A stretch of DNA of 64,000 nucleotides from Tretioscincus oriximinensis (GCA_022410635.1 JAJVDF010001201.1:188988-252987), one strand, 5' to 3'. Numbered from the stretch's first letter, positions 1 through 13,061 are shown. Numbers and translations are program-made. Notes: generated from the sequence alone by a model not told the origin.

Positions 1-1597
1 AAATTGTCCACTCTAATCTCAGACTGCAAATGGACTTATACATTAACATGGAATGGAAAACGCTTTAAATTGATCCAAATTGAACCCAATTTGAATGCCT
101 AAGAGTCCGCATAGCACATGTGTTGACTGCTGAATCCCTCCCACTATAGCTGCAGAGGGGGGAGAGGCAGCAGCTGTTTGATGATGCGCTTCTTGCTTGC
201 ACTCGGGTGCTGCTCCGCTCCTCGGCCGCCTCCCCTCTGTTCCCCACCTCTCAAATCTGTCTGCCTCTCACACCCTTTAATAAGACCCAAAATAAAGCCC
301 AAAGGGAACAGAGGGGAAAAACCAGTCAGGCTTGGTCACCCCTATGGCAAGATACAGGGAGGGCTTGCAGGGTTGCTAGGAAGAAGAAAAGGTCTGGCAA
401 AAATAAAAAAACAATCCATTTCAGGGATGACTGGGATGGTCGTTCATTAATACCAAGATTCAATGGGCTGCTAGAATGGTGGAGGGCAGTTCATTGGTGC
501 CTGGGAGTGGAGAAGGGAGAGTGTGCTGTTTTGCAAAGTCGCTGACAACAAGGGATTGGATAGATCTGCATCATCACCATCAAATCCAGTCCTTTTTGTC
601 CCCACCATCTTCCTCTCTCCCTCCCTAGCGAAAAATAAAGAGAGATTGTGTTTTGGAGTGTGTGATGCTCAAAGGGAGCTCTGAACAGAATGATGGTTAG
701 AAAGAACTGGCTGAAAATGTTACACATGCAGCCACCCAGCCCAGGAACGTCCCTTTCCCTAATAGGCTGAGGTTCCCATCACATCACGGTTGAGTGTGAA
801 TCTGAGACGGGAGCATCCACATACATGAGAGTGGCTACGGATTCCTCAGTAGCTGGAGTACAATTCACCTGAATGCCAAAAAAACAGCAGCAGTGACAGA
901 ATTAGGCCATGAACTCCATAGTGGAAACAAGTGATGTGTGTACTGAGAGAAGAGGAAGCACTTTGNATTTGGATTCTATGGTAATACAATCGGGATAGTG
1001 GATGTTGGCTATGCAGTTGTGCCAGTGTTAAGAGCTAATGCAAACCTGTGCCTAGAAACAACTGTATATTCTTGGAACNGTCATTGCATGCCTTTCTCAT
1101 GGTGCACATTCAGCACATACCTAGCATAGTCCAGTGCAACTGTAAGGATGTTGCCTCAAATCCTACAGTTTCCAGTTAATGCCATTCAGGTCTTATACCT
1201 CTTTTTAAGATGTCTGTCTGTATGGGTTTCTCTATATTAACATAATAGAGATATTGGCAACTTTCCTAAGCAACGTATTTTTTTCTGTATTTGAGAATAG
1301 GGAATATTTCCTGTCAAAATGAAAAGATGTCAGCAACTTTATAGCCTCCTCTCATTTGAGCTTGTCCTTTGTTGGCACTATTCCATTGATGGAGTGATTT
1401 TTCATTTGTATAATAGAGTGAAGTCAAGCCCAAACTGGTAGAGCAAAACATCCCTAATTAAAATCAAGTGTATTGATATTTATTTCCAGGCAATTAGCAT
1501 TGATGTTGTTGAACTAAATGAAAATTTCACAATAAAAAACAAAGGAGAAATTAGTGGCTCACTACTGAGATGTCTCTTTTCTGTTTTTCTGAACAAC
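1..1597. other. No gene or repeat recognised
   Basis: Mixed-composition DNA with a slightly GC-richer first 600 bases. Short open frames around 65-727 overlap one another on both strands, lack splice context or a recognisable domain, and look like chance. Confidence 0.5.
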
Positions 1598-1665
1598 AGC
1601 CATCAAGGTGGCTTGTAGCACTTGGAGATTAACAGGAGAAAGATAGGTGGTATGNGGTTTTGTAG
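1598..1665 (+). repeat. Fragment of dispersed repeat family C
   Basis: The stretch carries the family core 'gtagcacttggagattaaca' followed by a purine-rich stretch and 'ttttgtagcc'. The same order is seen near 8690, 12310 and 26630, so this is a decayed copy of a dispersed repeat. The superfamily is not clear to me. In other copies the core is followed by a 'tagacaagtctacttcttca'-like motif that is partly self-complementary. Confidence 0.5.
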
Positions 1666-3106
1666 CCAGGTATACTTTTTCTTCAATAACAGTCCACATT
1701 AGATATGATTACAAAGCAGAAGGGTAATGGTTGGGAAATGGTGACATAAATACTTCTTTCCCCACCAGTCACCAGAATCATTCTCCAGAGAAAGTGTGGG
1801 GAAAAAAATCATGATTCCATTTCTATGTTTCCAGTTCTGCCTAGGCCTATCATATTGCATAGCAAATATTATCCAGCTGTGGTCATCCAGCTATCCCTAT
1901 ATTGAAACTTCAATCAATTTCACTCAGCATAGTCAACCTCAAGGAATTTTGAGAATATAATAAGATTGAAAATATAATTGTAAATAAGGGTGAGGGAGGG
2001 ATTAAGAAGAAGAATCTGTTTTTACAAGATTATTTTTCACCTCCAATGCAAATNTCTTTGTTTTTGAACAACTGTGTTGAATGAAGCTGAGGTCAGTAAG
2101 GGGCGCTCACCCCTCTCCATGGCCGATGCATGGGCCACGAACTTGATATTTCTGTTGAAACATCAAGAGAATGATGCACCAGAAAGGATCTACTGACTAA
2201 GACTACGTTCACATGACCAGCTAAAACCCGAAATAAATTTATATTCTGGAATATAGCAAATGCCTATCCCTTCACTCTACAAAGCTATATTCCGGAATAT
2301 ACAATGGCGTGTCTGTTCATACGTATACATGAATTCTNGTGATATGCAGCCAGCCCAACAGAGCCGATCAGCCGGCTGCGTGTCATGGGAAGCTTTTTAA
2401 ACCCAGGTTGCCCTCCGCNTCTTTTGGGGGGCTGCTGCCTGGAGATCAGCTCTGCAAAAGGAAGAGGAAAAAAACCTCCTCCCCTCAGCCGATCTATTTG
2501 ACAGCAGGCAGAGCCGATCTGGAGGGAATTCAGCTGAAGGAGGGGAGATGGCTGCATTTTGCCGGCCCCATCCATACGGAGCCTTGGTCTGGGTAACGTT
2601 TTGGGACATTTTGGCATGTGGGTGGCCAAGCTGTGTCCCAAAACATAGAGAGTTCGTCTATGATCACACAAGGGAGGAAAAGTGTGAGAAATCCGCTGCT
2701 GACTAGCAGTGACAGATTTCACTTTAAAAAGGGGACACACCTTTGTTCTGGAGCACAGAAAGCTGGTGTGCACCAACATGAAAATGGAGGATTAAATGAT
2801 GTGTGAATGACTGCCCAGCTGCACTCCTGCAGTGCTATTAGTTGCTGTGTTCTGCATCTCTTGCCTTGTCTCATGGAGGTAGACACATGACAAAGGGCTG
2901 CAGGCATCTGTAACGGAGGACTTACTATACCGTCTTTGCTATATAGTCACAAAATATTTGCAAAAGGAGATTCCTTTCCTTTTGCATATATTTTCCAACT
3001 GCATAGTAAAGGCTACTGAGTCCTCCATTTGGCCATGTGACTCAAAGAATAATCTTCCACTAGAAATATGGTATGCAATCCTCACGTAGCTGCACCATTC
3101 TAAAAA
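1666..3106. other. Mostly unclassified, with one short palindrome
   Basis: No gene was recognised. A fragment near 2085-2145 ('ggcgctcacccctctccatg') resembles the middle of the tRNA-headed SINE seen at 13062 but is too short to call. The 164-codon minus-strand open frame at 2285-2779 has no domain and overlaps other frames. A palindrome at 2239-2302 is listed separately. Confidence 0.4.
2239..2302. repeat. Short inverted repeat, TATATTCYGGAATAT type
   Basis: The arms 'ttatattctggaatatagc' and 'gctatattccggaatatac' are near-perfect reverse complements around a 26-base spacer. Each arm is itself close to palindromic. Related TTCCAGAATATCC arms occur at 44051-44096. It is probably the core of a small MITE. 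Confidence 0.5.
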
Positions 3107-3218
3107 ACTGTGACTGGCCCAAGGTCACCCAGCTGGCTTCGTGGAGGAGTGTGGAATTGAACTGGGAGATTACCAGATAAGAGTCCAACACTCTAACCAT
3201 TACACCAAACTGGCTCTC
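3107..3218 (-). mobile_element. Sauria SINE, 5' half
   Basis: Read on the minus strand, the sequence has the Sauria SINE order: 'gagagccagtttggtgta', the tRNA-derived head with a TCAATTCC B-box-like block, then 'agccagctgggtgacctt' and 'gggccagtcacagt'. This family is squamate-specific and is mobilised by Bov-B LINE machinery. The 3' half (leucine-rich block and microsatellite tail) is missing, so the copy is truncated. Confidence 0.85.
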
Positions 3219-3705
3219 ATTTAACATTTATTTTAAGGAAATTGTAAACTGAATCAATATGAGAAACAGATCTGCAGTTAGGGAAATGGCATACATGGAA
3301 TATTTCTCCTTGCTTTATTCAAGAATCAGCATTTTTAACAGACAATCCTGAATGAAATTTATAGTTTTAAAACAATTTTAGAACTCGTTCAACCCAGTTT
3401 ATTCGTAACAAGTAGAACATATAGCAAAGGGCACTTATAGTACCTTAGAGATTAACAAGAGAACAGGAGGCAGCAGAAAATATGCCTAGACCTTATGACA
3501 TTATATAACTTAGAAATTCTACACTTGGGTTAGATAAAATTGATAGAAGACTAGATCTTTTGTTAATGTGTTTTTTTCACTCTGATGGTGGAATAAAGCT
3601 AGATTAAAATTTAGATATGAATGCTTAAGGCAATAACCTGAATCTTATTTCTGAGCCATGTGACTTTTCACAATGTCATTTTATTCTATGCTAATGTTTA
3701 TTTAT

Positions 3706-3905
3706 GAGAGCCAGTTTTGGTGCAGGCTAAGAGTGCTGGATTCATGCCTTTTAATCTCCCAGTTCAANTCCCAATCCTCCCTAAAGCCAGCTGGATCACC
3801 TTGGACCAGTCACAGTTCTTTAGAACTCTCTCAGCCCTGCCTTCTTCACAGGGTGTCTGCTGGTGGTGGCTTGTTGTTGTTGTTATAAAAAGGCAGTACA
3901 AAAAC
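3706..3905 (+). mobile_element. Sauria SINE, near full length
   Basis: The order is head 'gagagccagttttggtgcag', then 'agccagctggatcacctt', then 'agtcacagttctttagaact', then 'ctcagccctgccttcttcac' with 'agggtgtctg', which is the diagnostic Sauria SINE sequence. It ends in a TTG-repeat-containing tail. It lies 490 bp from an opposite-orientation copy at 3107-3218. Confidence 0.88.
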
Positions 3906-6875
3906 AGTGATTATGTGCCAATACTATCTTTTTAGGAAAATCTGTTTTCTATAGTCATGGTATTAAATGCAAATGTATATATTCATATTTTTCCGCTATT
4001 GTTATCTCATTTTATCTCAAACATGACTGTAATATTATAGTAAAGGATTCCAAGAGTAAAATTGGGAGTCTGAGATTCTATGAATCACCGTGCTATTAAA
4101 TTACATACATTTTGTTCTGGGAATAGCTATTAATCAGTGATAAAACAAACTGACTAGAAATTGGATGATTTCTAGTTTAGTTCCCAGTCTCTTTTCGGAA
4201 GTAAGCAATGACAAACCACTCCCATATACCGGCCAAGAAAACTGCATAGAAGTATCCCTGGAGATGCCCATACAGTCAACCAAGACTTTTTCCTAGTATC
4301 GTGTACTTACTGTAATGATGAAAAACTATTGAGAAAAAAAGAAAGGAGAAANAAAGCTAAGGGAAAATTTAGGAAGACTAATCAATATTGACTGTATTAA
4401 TGACAGCGATATATAGTGAAGCCTTTTCCAAAGGGTTTCTGAAATCTTGCCTTCTCTACAATTTCTGGCATCTCACAAAATTAGNAATAAACTTTAAAAA
4501 ATGACCTTCTTCTGGTATCTGAATGGATTTATTAGTTCATTATATGAACTAATTATGAATGTATGGAATGTGCATGGNTTGATGGTGGAGAATAGCGGAT
4601 ACATGACTGCAGTTGTTTGTTCCTTGATTTAACAAACCCTTAGTNACTTTTGAAATTGTCCTTTGTGATCCACTAGTGATCCCAACAATGGAATACTTGC
4701 TCCTTAAAATGGAAAAGTTGATGCTACAGTTGTTTGGTACTAGTTGAAATATATCTGATCTCTAAAGGCTCCTCTCTTTTTTTACATCTTCTGTTGCTTA
4801 CTGGTTTATAATATGTCATTCTTTTGTTGTATAGCTATGTTAAAAATAGAGCAGTTCCGGATTTTATAGTTTACGTATATGAGAGAGGGATGAAAGAGGT
4901 TGCGATGTCTGTAAGAGAGTTTTTCATGGCTTCATTGATCCATTTTGTTCATTTCTTTCCATAAATCACAATTCAGCAACAGTCACAATGACAAAGAGGT
5001 AACAGAGAAGCAAAGGGCATTGATGACTTGGTGCACTTCATATTATAATACCCTATCTGAATTATATCATTGTATGGGATTTTGAAGTTTAAAAGTGAAA
5101 TTCTCAGTGGCACCATGGTTGAAAACATGCCTATTCTTTCCTCGGTTTCTAAGCCAACATGGTTGATAACAACACACCTTCTAGTACAGCTTTCCCCCCA
5201 GAAAAATGAAGACAGAATTCTCAAGCCTTGGCAGCTTTGTTTTCATACTTAAGAGATCAAGGACAACCTACATCAAAATATTTTTGTTTCATTATACAAT
5301 AAGGGACGTGACTCTGATTCTTTGAAGTGCTTCTGTGGCTGTGCTACTTATGCAACTAAAAGAACTTATCAGTTCTACCACCTCAGATCTATAACTTAAC
5401 CGACACCGCATTTCACAGAATACATTTTAAACTGGTTAATTTAATGTCAACAAGTCACTGAATTAACTAGCAAGTTAGCAGTTTGAAACTACAGGTTGTC
5501 AGGGATTATTCACATGCTTCCAGTCTATTTTCAGATAATTAGGGCAGCAATACTCTCAGTATCTATCAAAGGAAAGGATAATTCCTACCTGATTATCATA
5601 TTATTAAATTCTACACTTAGATCCAAGAATACGAATGCCATATTAAAGTAAAAAAGATACAAGCACAGTAAAGACACAACAAATCATCTGTTAAGCACAA
5701 CAATATTAAAGCTAAAAAAACTCACAGAATCAGAAAGTAAAATAAAGGTTTCTAAGGCCAAAAAATAATGAAGAGACACATTTCACCAACATTTCAACAT
5801 AAGTATTTTGCGGTTGAAACCGCAATTAGATACTGAAATAATTGCACAGATTAGAGGAATTAAGCAGAGCCCTTCATTACCATTCCATTTTACACACACT
5901 GTCAGTCACATCAAATGAACTGCAATATGAAGAACATTTGATGACTTAATCTTAACTCTGGATTTTCTGGATAGTCTTGGATGATGTCATTCTGATATAA
6001 TGTATTGAAAGCTTCTTCTTCTTTATTTTAAATGCAATAAGACATTGACAAAGATTTATAAGTAAAAAGAGATTGAACAAAAAAAAATTCAATAACAGAC
6101 ACACATAAAAACAGGCATAAAAAGACAACCCATCCTCCCACCCTCTCTTCCTCCCCCCACCATACCCATGTGAGATGGCAAAAGAGACATTTCCCATATT
6201 TAAACGTTAGGAGCTTAAGACACTTATTACGCTTTCCAATTTTTGAATTGTTGCACACAAATATTTTGTTACCATTACAGAAAATAAAGAAGTTCGGTCC
6301 TATTGGCATCCAATAAGGAATCATATAGCACCTTACTGTAGCACCCAGGAATCAATGCAGTAATGTAATAACTCTTTAATATTCATTCTTTTTGTTGAAA
6401 CTAGTGGTTAAAACAACAAAACATGCACATACATTTATAGACTGTATTCTTCCTTGTAAAATTCATCCAAGGTTAGTGAGGCAGCCCTGATTTCACAACA
6501 CAAGTCCAATGGGCATTTACTTGTGCTCTGGTTTACAAAGGCCTCCCTTTCACATTCTCCTTTCTAGCATGCTCTGTCTGCACTGGATGGAGACTAATAT
6601 ACCACTCCCTAGCATGCTTCCCTTAGAACACTGGTAAACCACAAAAAAGAAATCACCTGGTAGACCAATGTGTACTATGAGGAACTAGAGTCTCCTTTAA
6701 ACTGCATCAGTATGTTGGAGACCATAGGCTCTCTTTCCGAATCCCATTATTGATGAATGTGGAAATCCTAAGAGTTTAGAGAGATAGTTTAAAAAGATTG
6801 GTGTGGGGATTCANTTCATATGTCTCTTCCAGTGGCAGCTGGCCACTAGGTTTGTGGGGTTCGGCAAACACTCAG
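3906..6875. other. No gene recognised; AT-rich, mostly unique-looking
   Basis: This stretch is largely unique-looking AT-rich DNA. At 4150-4270 there is a SINE/RTE-like motif (listed separately). At about 6015-6190 an A-rich then C-rich block ('aataacagacacacataaaa', 'ccatcctcccaccctctc') resembles the reverse complement of a LINE 3' UTR, but I cannot name it. Open frames here are short and domain-free. Confidence 0.4.
4150..4270 (+). repeat. SINE/RTE-like fragment ('gcaatgacaaaccactcc')
   Basis: The segment 'taagcaatgacaaaccactc' followed by 'ggccaagaaaactgcataga' has the form of the 3' part of Bov-B/RTE-related repeats. A second, more diverged copy in the same orientation is at 24205-24320. 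Family assignment is uncertain. Confidence 0.4.
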
Positions 6876-7104
6876 AGATTTTGCCCGAAGGCTTACATTC
6901 TATCTTCCCCACCAGGCTGTAGTGCTTCCCATTTATCTACTTGCAATCAGTTGCAATTTCTTGCAATTCATGGTTTCAAATAGCTGGGTTGGCTAGAGCT
7001 ACAGGCCAATGGAAGGTGCTCACCTCTCCCCACGTCCAACACAGGACTTTGGAACCCNATCTCCCAGNTGAGAGACAGTTTCCTTAACGACTGAGCCATT
7101 CGCA
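6876..7104 (-). mobile_element. tRNA-derived SINE ('SINE B'), 3' truncated
   Basis: On the minus strand it starts 'tgcgaatggctcagtcgtta' (an A-box-like GGCTCAGTNGNTA), has a B-box-like GGTTCCAA block, then 'gacgtggggagaggtgagca', 'gctctagccaacccagctat', and ends in 'ggaagatagaatgtaagcct'. The same order occurs at 13062 (minus), 16075 (plus) and 57373 (minus), which defines a family of about 250 bp. The head derives from a tRNA; I cannot say which one. Confidence 0.75.
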
Positions 7105-8670
7105 TCTGATACTTTCTGTTCGAACTTATTATAACATTGTTTCTGTAAATCTTCATTAAAACAATGATCTGACTGATTTTCTTAAAATTAAACTTAATTT
7201 TGTTTCATTCATCAAATGAAAATTATATTTAAATCACATTATTATTATACATTATGATATTTCATAATCAAGGACTCAAGATTAAATGGTACTTATCACT
7301 GCCTTCTCAGAAAACCCTCTTGAAGACCAATAAAAGAATATCTTGCATAATGGAATCACTTGTGGAATTGCCATTGCTGTTAATGATCTGCCCCAAATGA
7401 ATGGAAGATGAACATTAGACCCGATAAATACAAGGCTATGATCATCCAGGTGTGATTGGGAAAACTGCTTTCTTCTGGTTTAATTATGGTGTTTTGACAT
7501 CTCAGTTGTCTTGANGATCAACTGCTGAAAAACAAAGATGCTATTTCTACAGTAAGGAGAGTCTTTGATCCAAAAAAGAAATGCAAATTACAGGTTTCAG
7601 CCCTGTGCCTGTGTAAAGAGAGAACTCTATTTCCTTTACAAAAAGAGAAGACATTTACCATGACAACTGAAAGGCACAGTATATTCATGCTTACCTGGAG
7701 AAAATCGTATGAAACTTATAACAGTTGCTTTGGAACAAATGGTATGCTTAAAAATTAGAAAGACAAGACTCATAGGACCATGGAAGATTGTATGAAAACA
7801 GCACTTGGCCTCCACATACCAGGAAGGCAATGAAAACATATCAGTCTGATGTTTGGTTCACATACTGATAGTTTACTCATCTCTAGGAAGTGCGCTTGAG
7901 GCTCTTGTGCGTATTTTCACACTTTTAACTCCAGCCAAAGAGGAAATAGCCTTGATGTCTTCTGGACAGCTTTTGTTATATATCCTTTGTGCACACCCTT
8001 ACTAATCTGATTTAAGGAACTCACTGAATGGTACTAATTCTAATCGAGATCAAGCCTATGCTAAGAGTCACCTAAATTATATTAGTGGTTAACCAAATTA
8101 ATTTAGTCTACATGCATGCTAAACCACCTATAGACATGTAGACTTGATTCATATGGTCATGTTGTGGTTGCAAGAACTATGGGCCATTCAGACAAAATGA
8201 TAAACTTACTTTTGTATCCTCTTTGTACAACTTTTNAAGCCTCTGCATTGTGGAATGCTGCCTATAATTCCAAGCTAGGACACCAGCATCCAGATCCAGC
8301 AGAGGCTAGCGACACACACTCACACACATGTTTGATAGACAAGGAAACTGGCAAATTGTAATATGGAGGTTCCCTTGGTATAACTTAGCATGGTAACATC
8401 TGCATGGTAATACACATTGCCCCACTTCTAATATGATTCAGCCTGCTTCATGAAACATGCCTTGTTATAGCTAGTCTGAATTAAACTAGTCCAGATTAAC
8501 TACTACAGATTTAGTAAGATGCTGAAGTAAGAGCCATAGCTTCTGCCTTGGAGGATGTGCAAATGATATGGCTTAAGCTACCAAGATTTTTATTTATTTT
8601 TTCTAAACATAAATGTAAACAATGGATTGTTGATGAAACAATATTGGCTTAAATTTCTTCTTTTCTATAA
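7105..8670. other. No gene recognised
   Basis: AT-rich sequence without recognisable coding or repeat structure, apart from a 10-bp inverted repeat 'agtctacatg/catgtagact' near 8106-8148 in what may be a decayed small DNA transposon. Confidence 0.4.
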
Positions 8671-8769
8671 CTGTTAAAAATATAGCAAAGGGGCTAGTAG
8701 CACTTAGAGACTAATAATAGAAAAGTAGTGGCAAAGCTTCCATAGACACGTCTACTTATTCAGATGTCA
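8671..8769 (+). repeat. Dispersed repeat family C
   Basis: The order is 'atatagcaaaggggctagta', 'gcacttagagactaataa', then 'tagacacgtctacttattca'. It matches the copies at 12262, 26566 and, reversed, 31523 and 44515. The end 'agacacgtct' is self-complementary. Confidence 0.6.
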
Positions 8770-10159
8770 AAAGTATAGGATTCATGATTGTTGTTGTTTT
8801 TCGTAAGGTAGCTCAATCACTGAAGCAAAAAAATAAATAAGCAAAGGCAAGATCATTCCAATAACAGTAAGGCAGTAGAGTCTCATTGTATTTCCTTTTA
8901 GGACTGCCTCTTTGTTCACCTTGACTGACAGCAATTCATTTCTACCCTTTAATTCTTTTAAGTAAGATGAATAGGAAATGAATTTGGTACTTTTTGCTTC
9001 CAAAGCTCTGGCTGTAGAATACAGTAGGCTATAGGATTTCTTCTTATTAGTAACGTACTAGGAACTTATGCTGCAGAAAAGAAAAAATCATTATCCTTCA
9101 AAGCACAAAGGATTTTTAATTATTATTGCTTCATAGGAATAACTTGGCAACAGTCGCTAGGCTTTTCTATTTCCTGTTTTATTCTTGGTCTCCTATACAC
9201 GTGCTTCTGGTCCTCTAGTCAAGATTGACATGTTACTTGTTATCCTGCACTCTAAAAATCTATCCTAGGCCACATGGGACAGCAAGTGGCCTCAACTAAC
9301 GGCCAACTGCATTATAGGTTTCAGATGCTAGTCCTGTTTTGGAGGCTGAGAATGGGAGTTCCAAGCTTCTAAAACTATCACCTGAAGCTTTTTTAGCTGG
9401 GTGCTGTTTCTGAACACTTTATCACTATGGCCAGTTTCTGAGACCACTTGTACACTGTCTCCAATGAAATGGGCTACAGTGTCATTTTCATGCCATAGCA
9501 AAGTCCATCACTGTAACTGGGTGGATGCACTGTTCTATCAAAGAAATAGCTGCCTTAGCCTGAGTCCAGAAAACTTTGAAAGGGAGTCTCTTAGCACTTT
9601 AGGCTAGTCACAATTCTTTGGAGCTCTCTCAGCCTCACCTACTTTACAAATTTTCTTCATTCCTCAATAGCATGATTATGGGGGATTTGCCGCATCTAAC
9701 TATGGAGATCCAGCAGTGGTAGTGTTAGGAGGATCCAATATCATACTTCTTCTCCTAATCCTTTTATGTTCATTCTGTAATGTGATGTGTCTTTGCATCA
9801 TGACAGGACTACTGAGAGCTCCTAAATGCTCCAGCCCTGCCTTACAATTCTTTTCAGTGAGGCAGGGCATGGAAAAGCTGTTTTCCCTGTTGAATATAGG
9901 CATCAGAATACANCATTTTTAATGTAAAAAACCTAGCAGCTTCAAACCTCAAAGGTTTTAAAAGTGAACCTTTTCCCCCTACTCAATAACAAGGGAAAGG
10001 CGGACGACAACCAATGAGAGAAGCAAAACAAGGCTCCATGGCGCTGTTTTCATGATAATTGTACAAAGAATAAATTAGGAAAAGAGTTTCCTTGCTGCAT
10101 GTGAAGAAAGAGTAAGTCCTTTGTAGTAAGATTTTTAAAGACCTTGTTAAAAAGTAGTC
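8770..10159. other. No gene recognised; small Sauria SINE fragment inside
   Basis: Unique-looking DNA. The frame at 9716-9922 has a run of hydrophobic residues but no start or splice context and no recognisable domain. A 50-base Sauria SINE fragment lies at 9601-9650. Confidence 0.4.
9601..9650 (+). mobile_element. Sauria SINE fragment
   Basis: The sequence 'aggctagtcacaattctttg' then 'gagctctctcagcctcacct' is the central block of the Sauria SINE. Head and tail are missing. Confidence 0.65.
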
Positions 10160-10572
10160 TGGATACATCCTAAGAGGGGATCTGATTGAAGATATGCATG
10201 GGGGGGAAATGAATAAGGAAAAATATTTTCTCTACCACACAAAACTAGAACCATCTATGAAACTGATAAACTGATGGGCAGAAGAGGTAGAATGGACAAG
10301 GTGAAGTGTTTATTTAACTCATAGGTTTATTGATCTGTGGAATTTACTTTCAGAAGTGTAGGTGATAGCTGCACTCTGGATAGCTTTAAGATAGGATTAG
10401 ACAAATTCTTGGATCAATGACTGCTAGTATAAATGCCTTGATTCTGCCTCTGAGTTGGAATGAGGGTAAGATTGCTTCTAAATGCCTTTTGTAGGAGTCA
10501 AGAGTGGGTGAAGATTTTGTCTTCTCTTGCTGCTTGAAAATGCCCAGGTGCACTATTACACAACCAAACATT
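10160..10572 (+). mobile_element. CR1-type LINE, 3' end fragment
   Basis: The start reads as the CR1 reverse-transcriptase C-terminus (RGDLIE from 'gaggggatctgattgaa'), followed by degraded coding sequence with stops and a 3' UTR containing 'tgcttgaaaatgcccaggtg'. The same 3' UTR motif appears near 49615 and 25985. This is a 5'-truncated, dead copy, typical of CR1. Confidence 0.65.
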
Positions 10573-11950
10573 GTACAAAGTAATGCAAAGTAGAAAGATG
10601 ACCTACAATTTATTGTGTAGTTTAAAGATAGTACAATGTACTGTATAAAGCAAACTGGAACCTACAAGAACAAGATTCCTGGAAATGACACTAGGAGAAT
10701 TTCCAGAAGCCACAAGGACAGGAGAAACTACAGCTTAATTTAAATATGCCTTCTTTGTCACTGCACTCCTGGTTAGTAAAAGTATCTTGTTTGCTTTAAA
10801 TTAATTTTGATATCTTTGAATGATGTCAGGGTTCAAAGTTACATTGAAATGGTTATTGATGACTTTGATATTATTCATGCATTATCTGATTCTCCTATTA
10901 TCTGGAATCACTTTGTGAATGAGAAAGAAATCTTAAGTATGGAAAGAGACAAGGTCGTCATATGATCTGGAGATATGCAGTTTTAAAGCCATGACANTTT
11001 ACTTATTATGTTGCTTTGGGTAAGCATTTTAAGCTGTTGGAATAAATTCTAAATCCTACAAGTTCACCACATTTTAATTTATATTTGAATGTGCAAATAG
11101 CTGACGTATACTAGGGTTTGTGTCATATGGCAAGCTTTGCACATTGCTTTAATCCAATGCTCACAATTTCCTGACTCAACATAACAATGCATAAATCATG
11201 CTGGCCATCACACGCAATGTCAACAGCCCTGTGGTTGTTCTTTTGTAGCCTGTCACATGTAGAGGGAGATAAAATGCAGAGCAGTTGGTGCCTACATCAG
11301 TTGAGGGAGGAGGTATTCTCTAGGTATAATTTCATCTTGACTCTTCACTGAGCAAAAACCATTAGTAATTCTGCCATGCTGCTGGAACAGTTCAGGGAAA
11401 GAAAAGAAGAGCATTTCGGTTGTATATAGCATGAGGTAATGAACTCTCGAGAAAGTTTATGATACATTCACAGGGCAGTCTTTTCTTTAAAAACAAAAGT
11501 TTTTTTAATCTAATAACAGAAGGGGGGACAATAAAATGAATATCTTGATTTGGAATTCTCATATAAGACTCAGCAGGCAAGCTAGCTGAAAAGATGATTA
11601 AAGGGAATAGACTGCATAATTGCAAATTATTTGAAAAGGCAACTAGATTTCTTTTTGCATAAGGCAAGAACGTTGTTTGATGCGATCAAAAGAAGGTTTC
11701 CAACTGGAATTTTGCCCTGCTTTCATCCCAGCAGTCCTGATTCACAGGCTGCAGCTTGTAGCGTCATTTTAAACCCCAGGCTGGTTCAGCCCAAGTAGCA
11801 ATAACAAAAAATCTGCTTTAGTCCAGTTTCTTCAAGACTAAAGATAGTTTAAAACCACATGTGCAGCCATGGCCTTAGACTTCTCTGTGTCTCTGAGTTG
11901 CTATACCTCAACACTGCCATAGACTACATTTTTTCAAGAAGTGGCTTAGG
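10573..11950. other. No gene recognised
   Basis: AT-rich DNA without clear repeats. The minus-strand 91-codon frame at 11392-11667 shows no domain. Confidence 0.4.
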
Positions 11951-12147
11951 TAGGCTGATCAGATGACCCCTTTTGGAGGGCTTGAAAACCCATTTTTGGG
12001 GTGCCTCCCAGTTTTTTCTAAGGAAAAAAAATTCAAAAAAAATTTTTTTTTTGAAAAAATATCTTTTTTTGAAATAATTTTCCTCAAAAAAACCTGGGAG
12101 GCACCGGGTTTTCAACCCCCCAAAAAAGGGGTCATCTGGTCAACCTA
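11951..12147. mobile_element. hAT-type MITE, complete, with 8-bp target duplication
   Basis: The element is a 197-bp imperfect palindrome with ends TAGGCTGATCAGATGACCCC and, reversed, TAGGTTGACCAGATGACCCC. Arms of about 70 bases surround an A/T-rich centre. It is flanked by the exact direct repeat GGCTTAGG (11943-11950 and 12148-12155). Eight-base target duplications are characteristic of hAT transposons. It has no coding capacity, so it is non-autonomous. Related copies: 41762-41963 and 44623-44826. Confidence 0.85.
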
Positions 12148-12261
12148 GGCTTAGGGGAAGGAAACACATTCATTTCAATGAATGGGTCTATGGACAAGTT
12201 TCTACATGATATAGCAAAGNGAAAGGGATGAAAATAATGTCCTGCCCAAACCTGAGATTCT

Positions 12262-12381
12262 AAAGAAGCAGTTTTGTTAGTCTGGGCACAAAATATCTAG
12301 TAAAGCAGTCTTGTAACACCNTAAAGACTATAAGAAAAAGGGTGGAAGCATCAGCTTTTGTAGGCAAGTCTATTTCTTCAA
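12262..12381 (+). repeat. Dispersed repeat family C
   Basis: This is a more complete copy. It begins 'aaagaagcagttttgttagt', passes through 'cttgtaacaccntaaagact', and ends 'taggcaagtctatttcttca'. The order of blocks matches the copy at 26566. Confidence 0.6.
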
Positions 12382-13061
12382 ATCCCAGAACTAAGAAACT
12401 CCATACTTTTTTCTTGTTAGTCTGAGGTGTTAGATTTTCTAAGCCTTAGGAAATGACTTAGGGTATGGACTAGGTGCTACAACTTTTCTAATGTAACACA
12501 CACACACTACAAATGTAAGCTAGGATTAACCTTTGCTTTTAAACGAACTAGAGCCTCAAACAAAAATCTGTTACTAGTAGCAAAAAAAAAAAATCCACAA
12601 AAAAGGAAAATTCTGTATTTGCATTTACTGAGTCCTGTAAAGTCAGCCAAGAGTCCTGTTGGTCTACATGCTAAGTCTATGCACATGGATGGAGTGACAG
12701 AGTAGAATAGATTTCTGGATGCACTTCTAAGAAGCCTTGTCAGAAATGGTAATTGCTAAATGCAAAATTCAGTAACTTCCATTCCAACTCTTGAAGACTT
12801 TGTAGCAGTTCAGACTGTCCAAATACAGATTGCCCTATCTCAGCTTAATAGCAGTCCATCCCATTATGAAATATGTTGCATATCCCAGGGTTTCCTGCCC
12901 TGGTCTGGGAGGGAGAGGGAATGAGAATACAACTTTTGTTTAGCAACAATATCCCAATCAACCCATCCTTGACCTATATTTCCACTATGTATTAAGGGCA
13001 ACTTAACTGAGACTGGTTTCTATCACTCTCAGTGAAGATCATCTGCTTTGAGCACCAAATG
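12382..13061. other. No gene or repeat recognised
   Basis: Unique-looking sequence with a short (CA)4 run at about 12498 and an A12 run near 12580. Confidence 0.4.
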
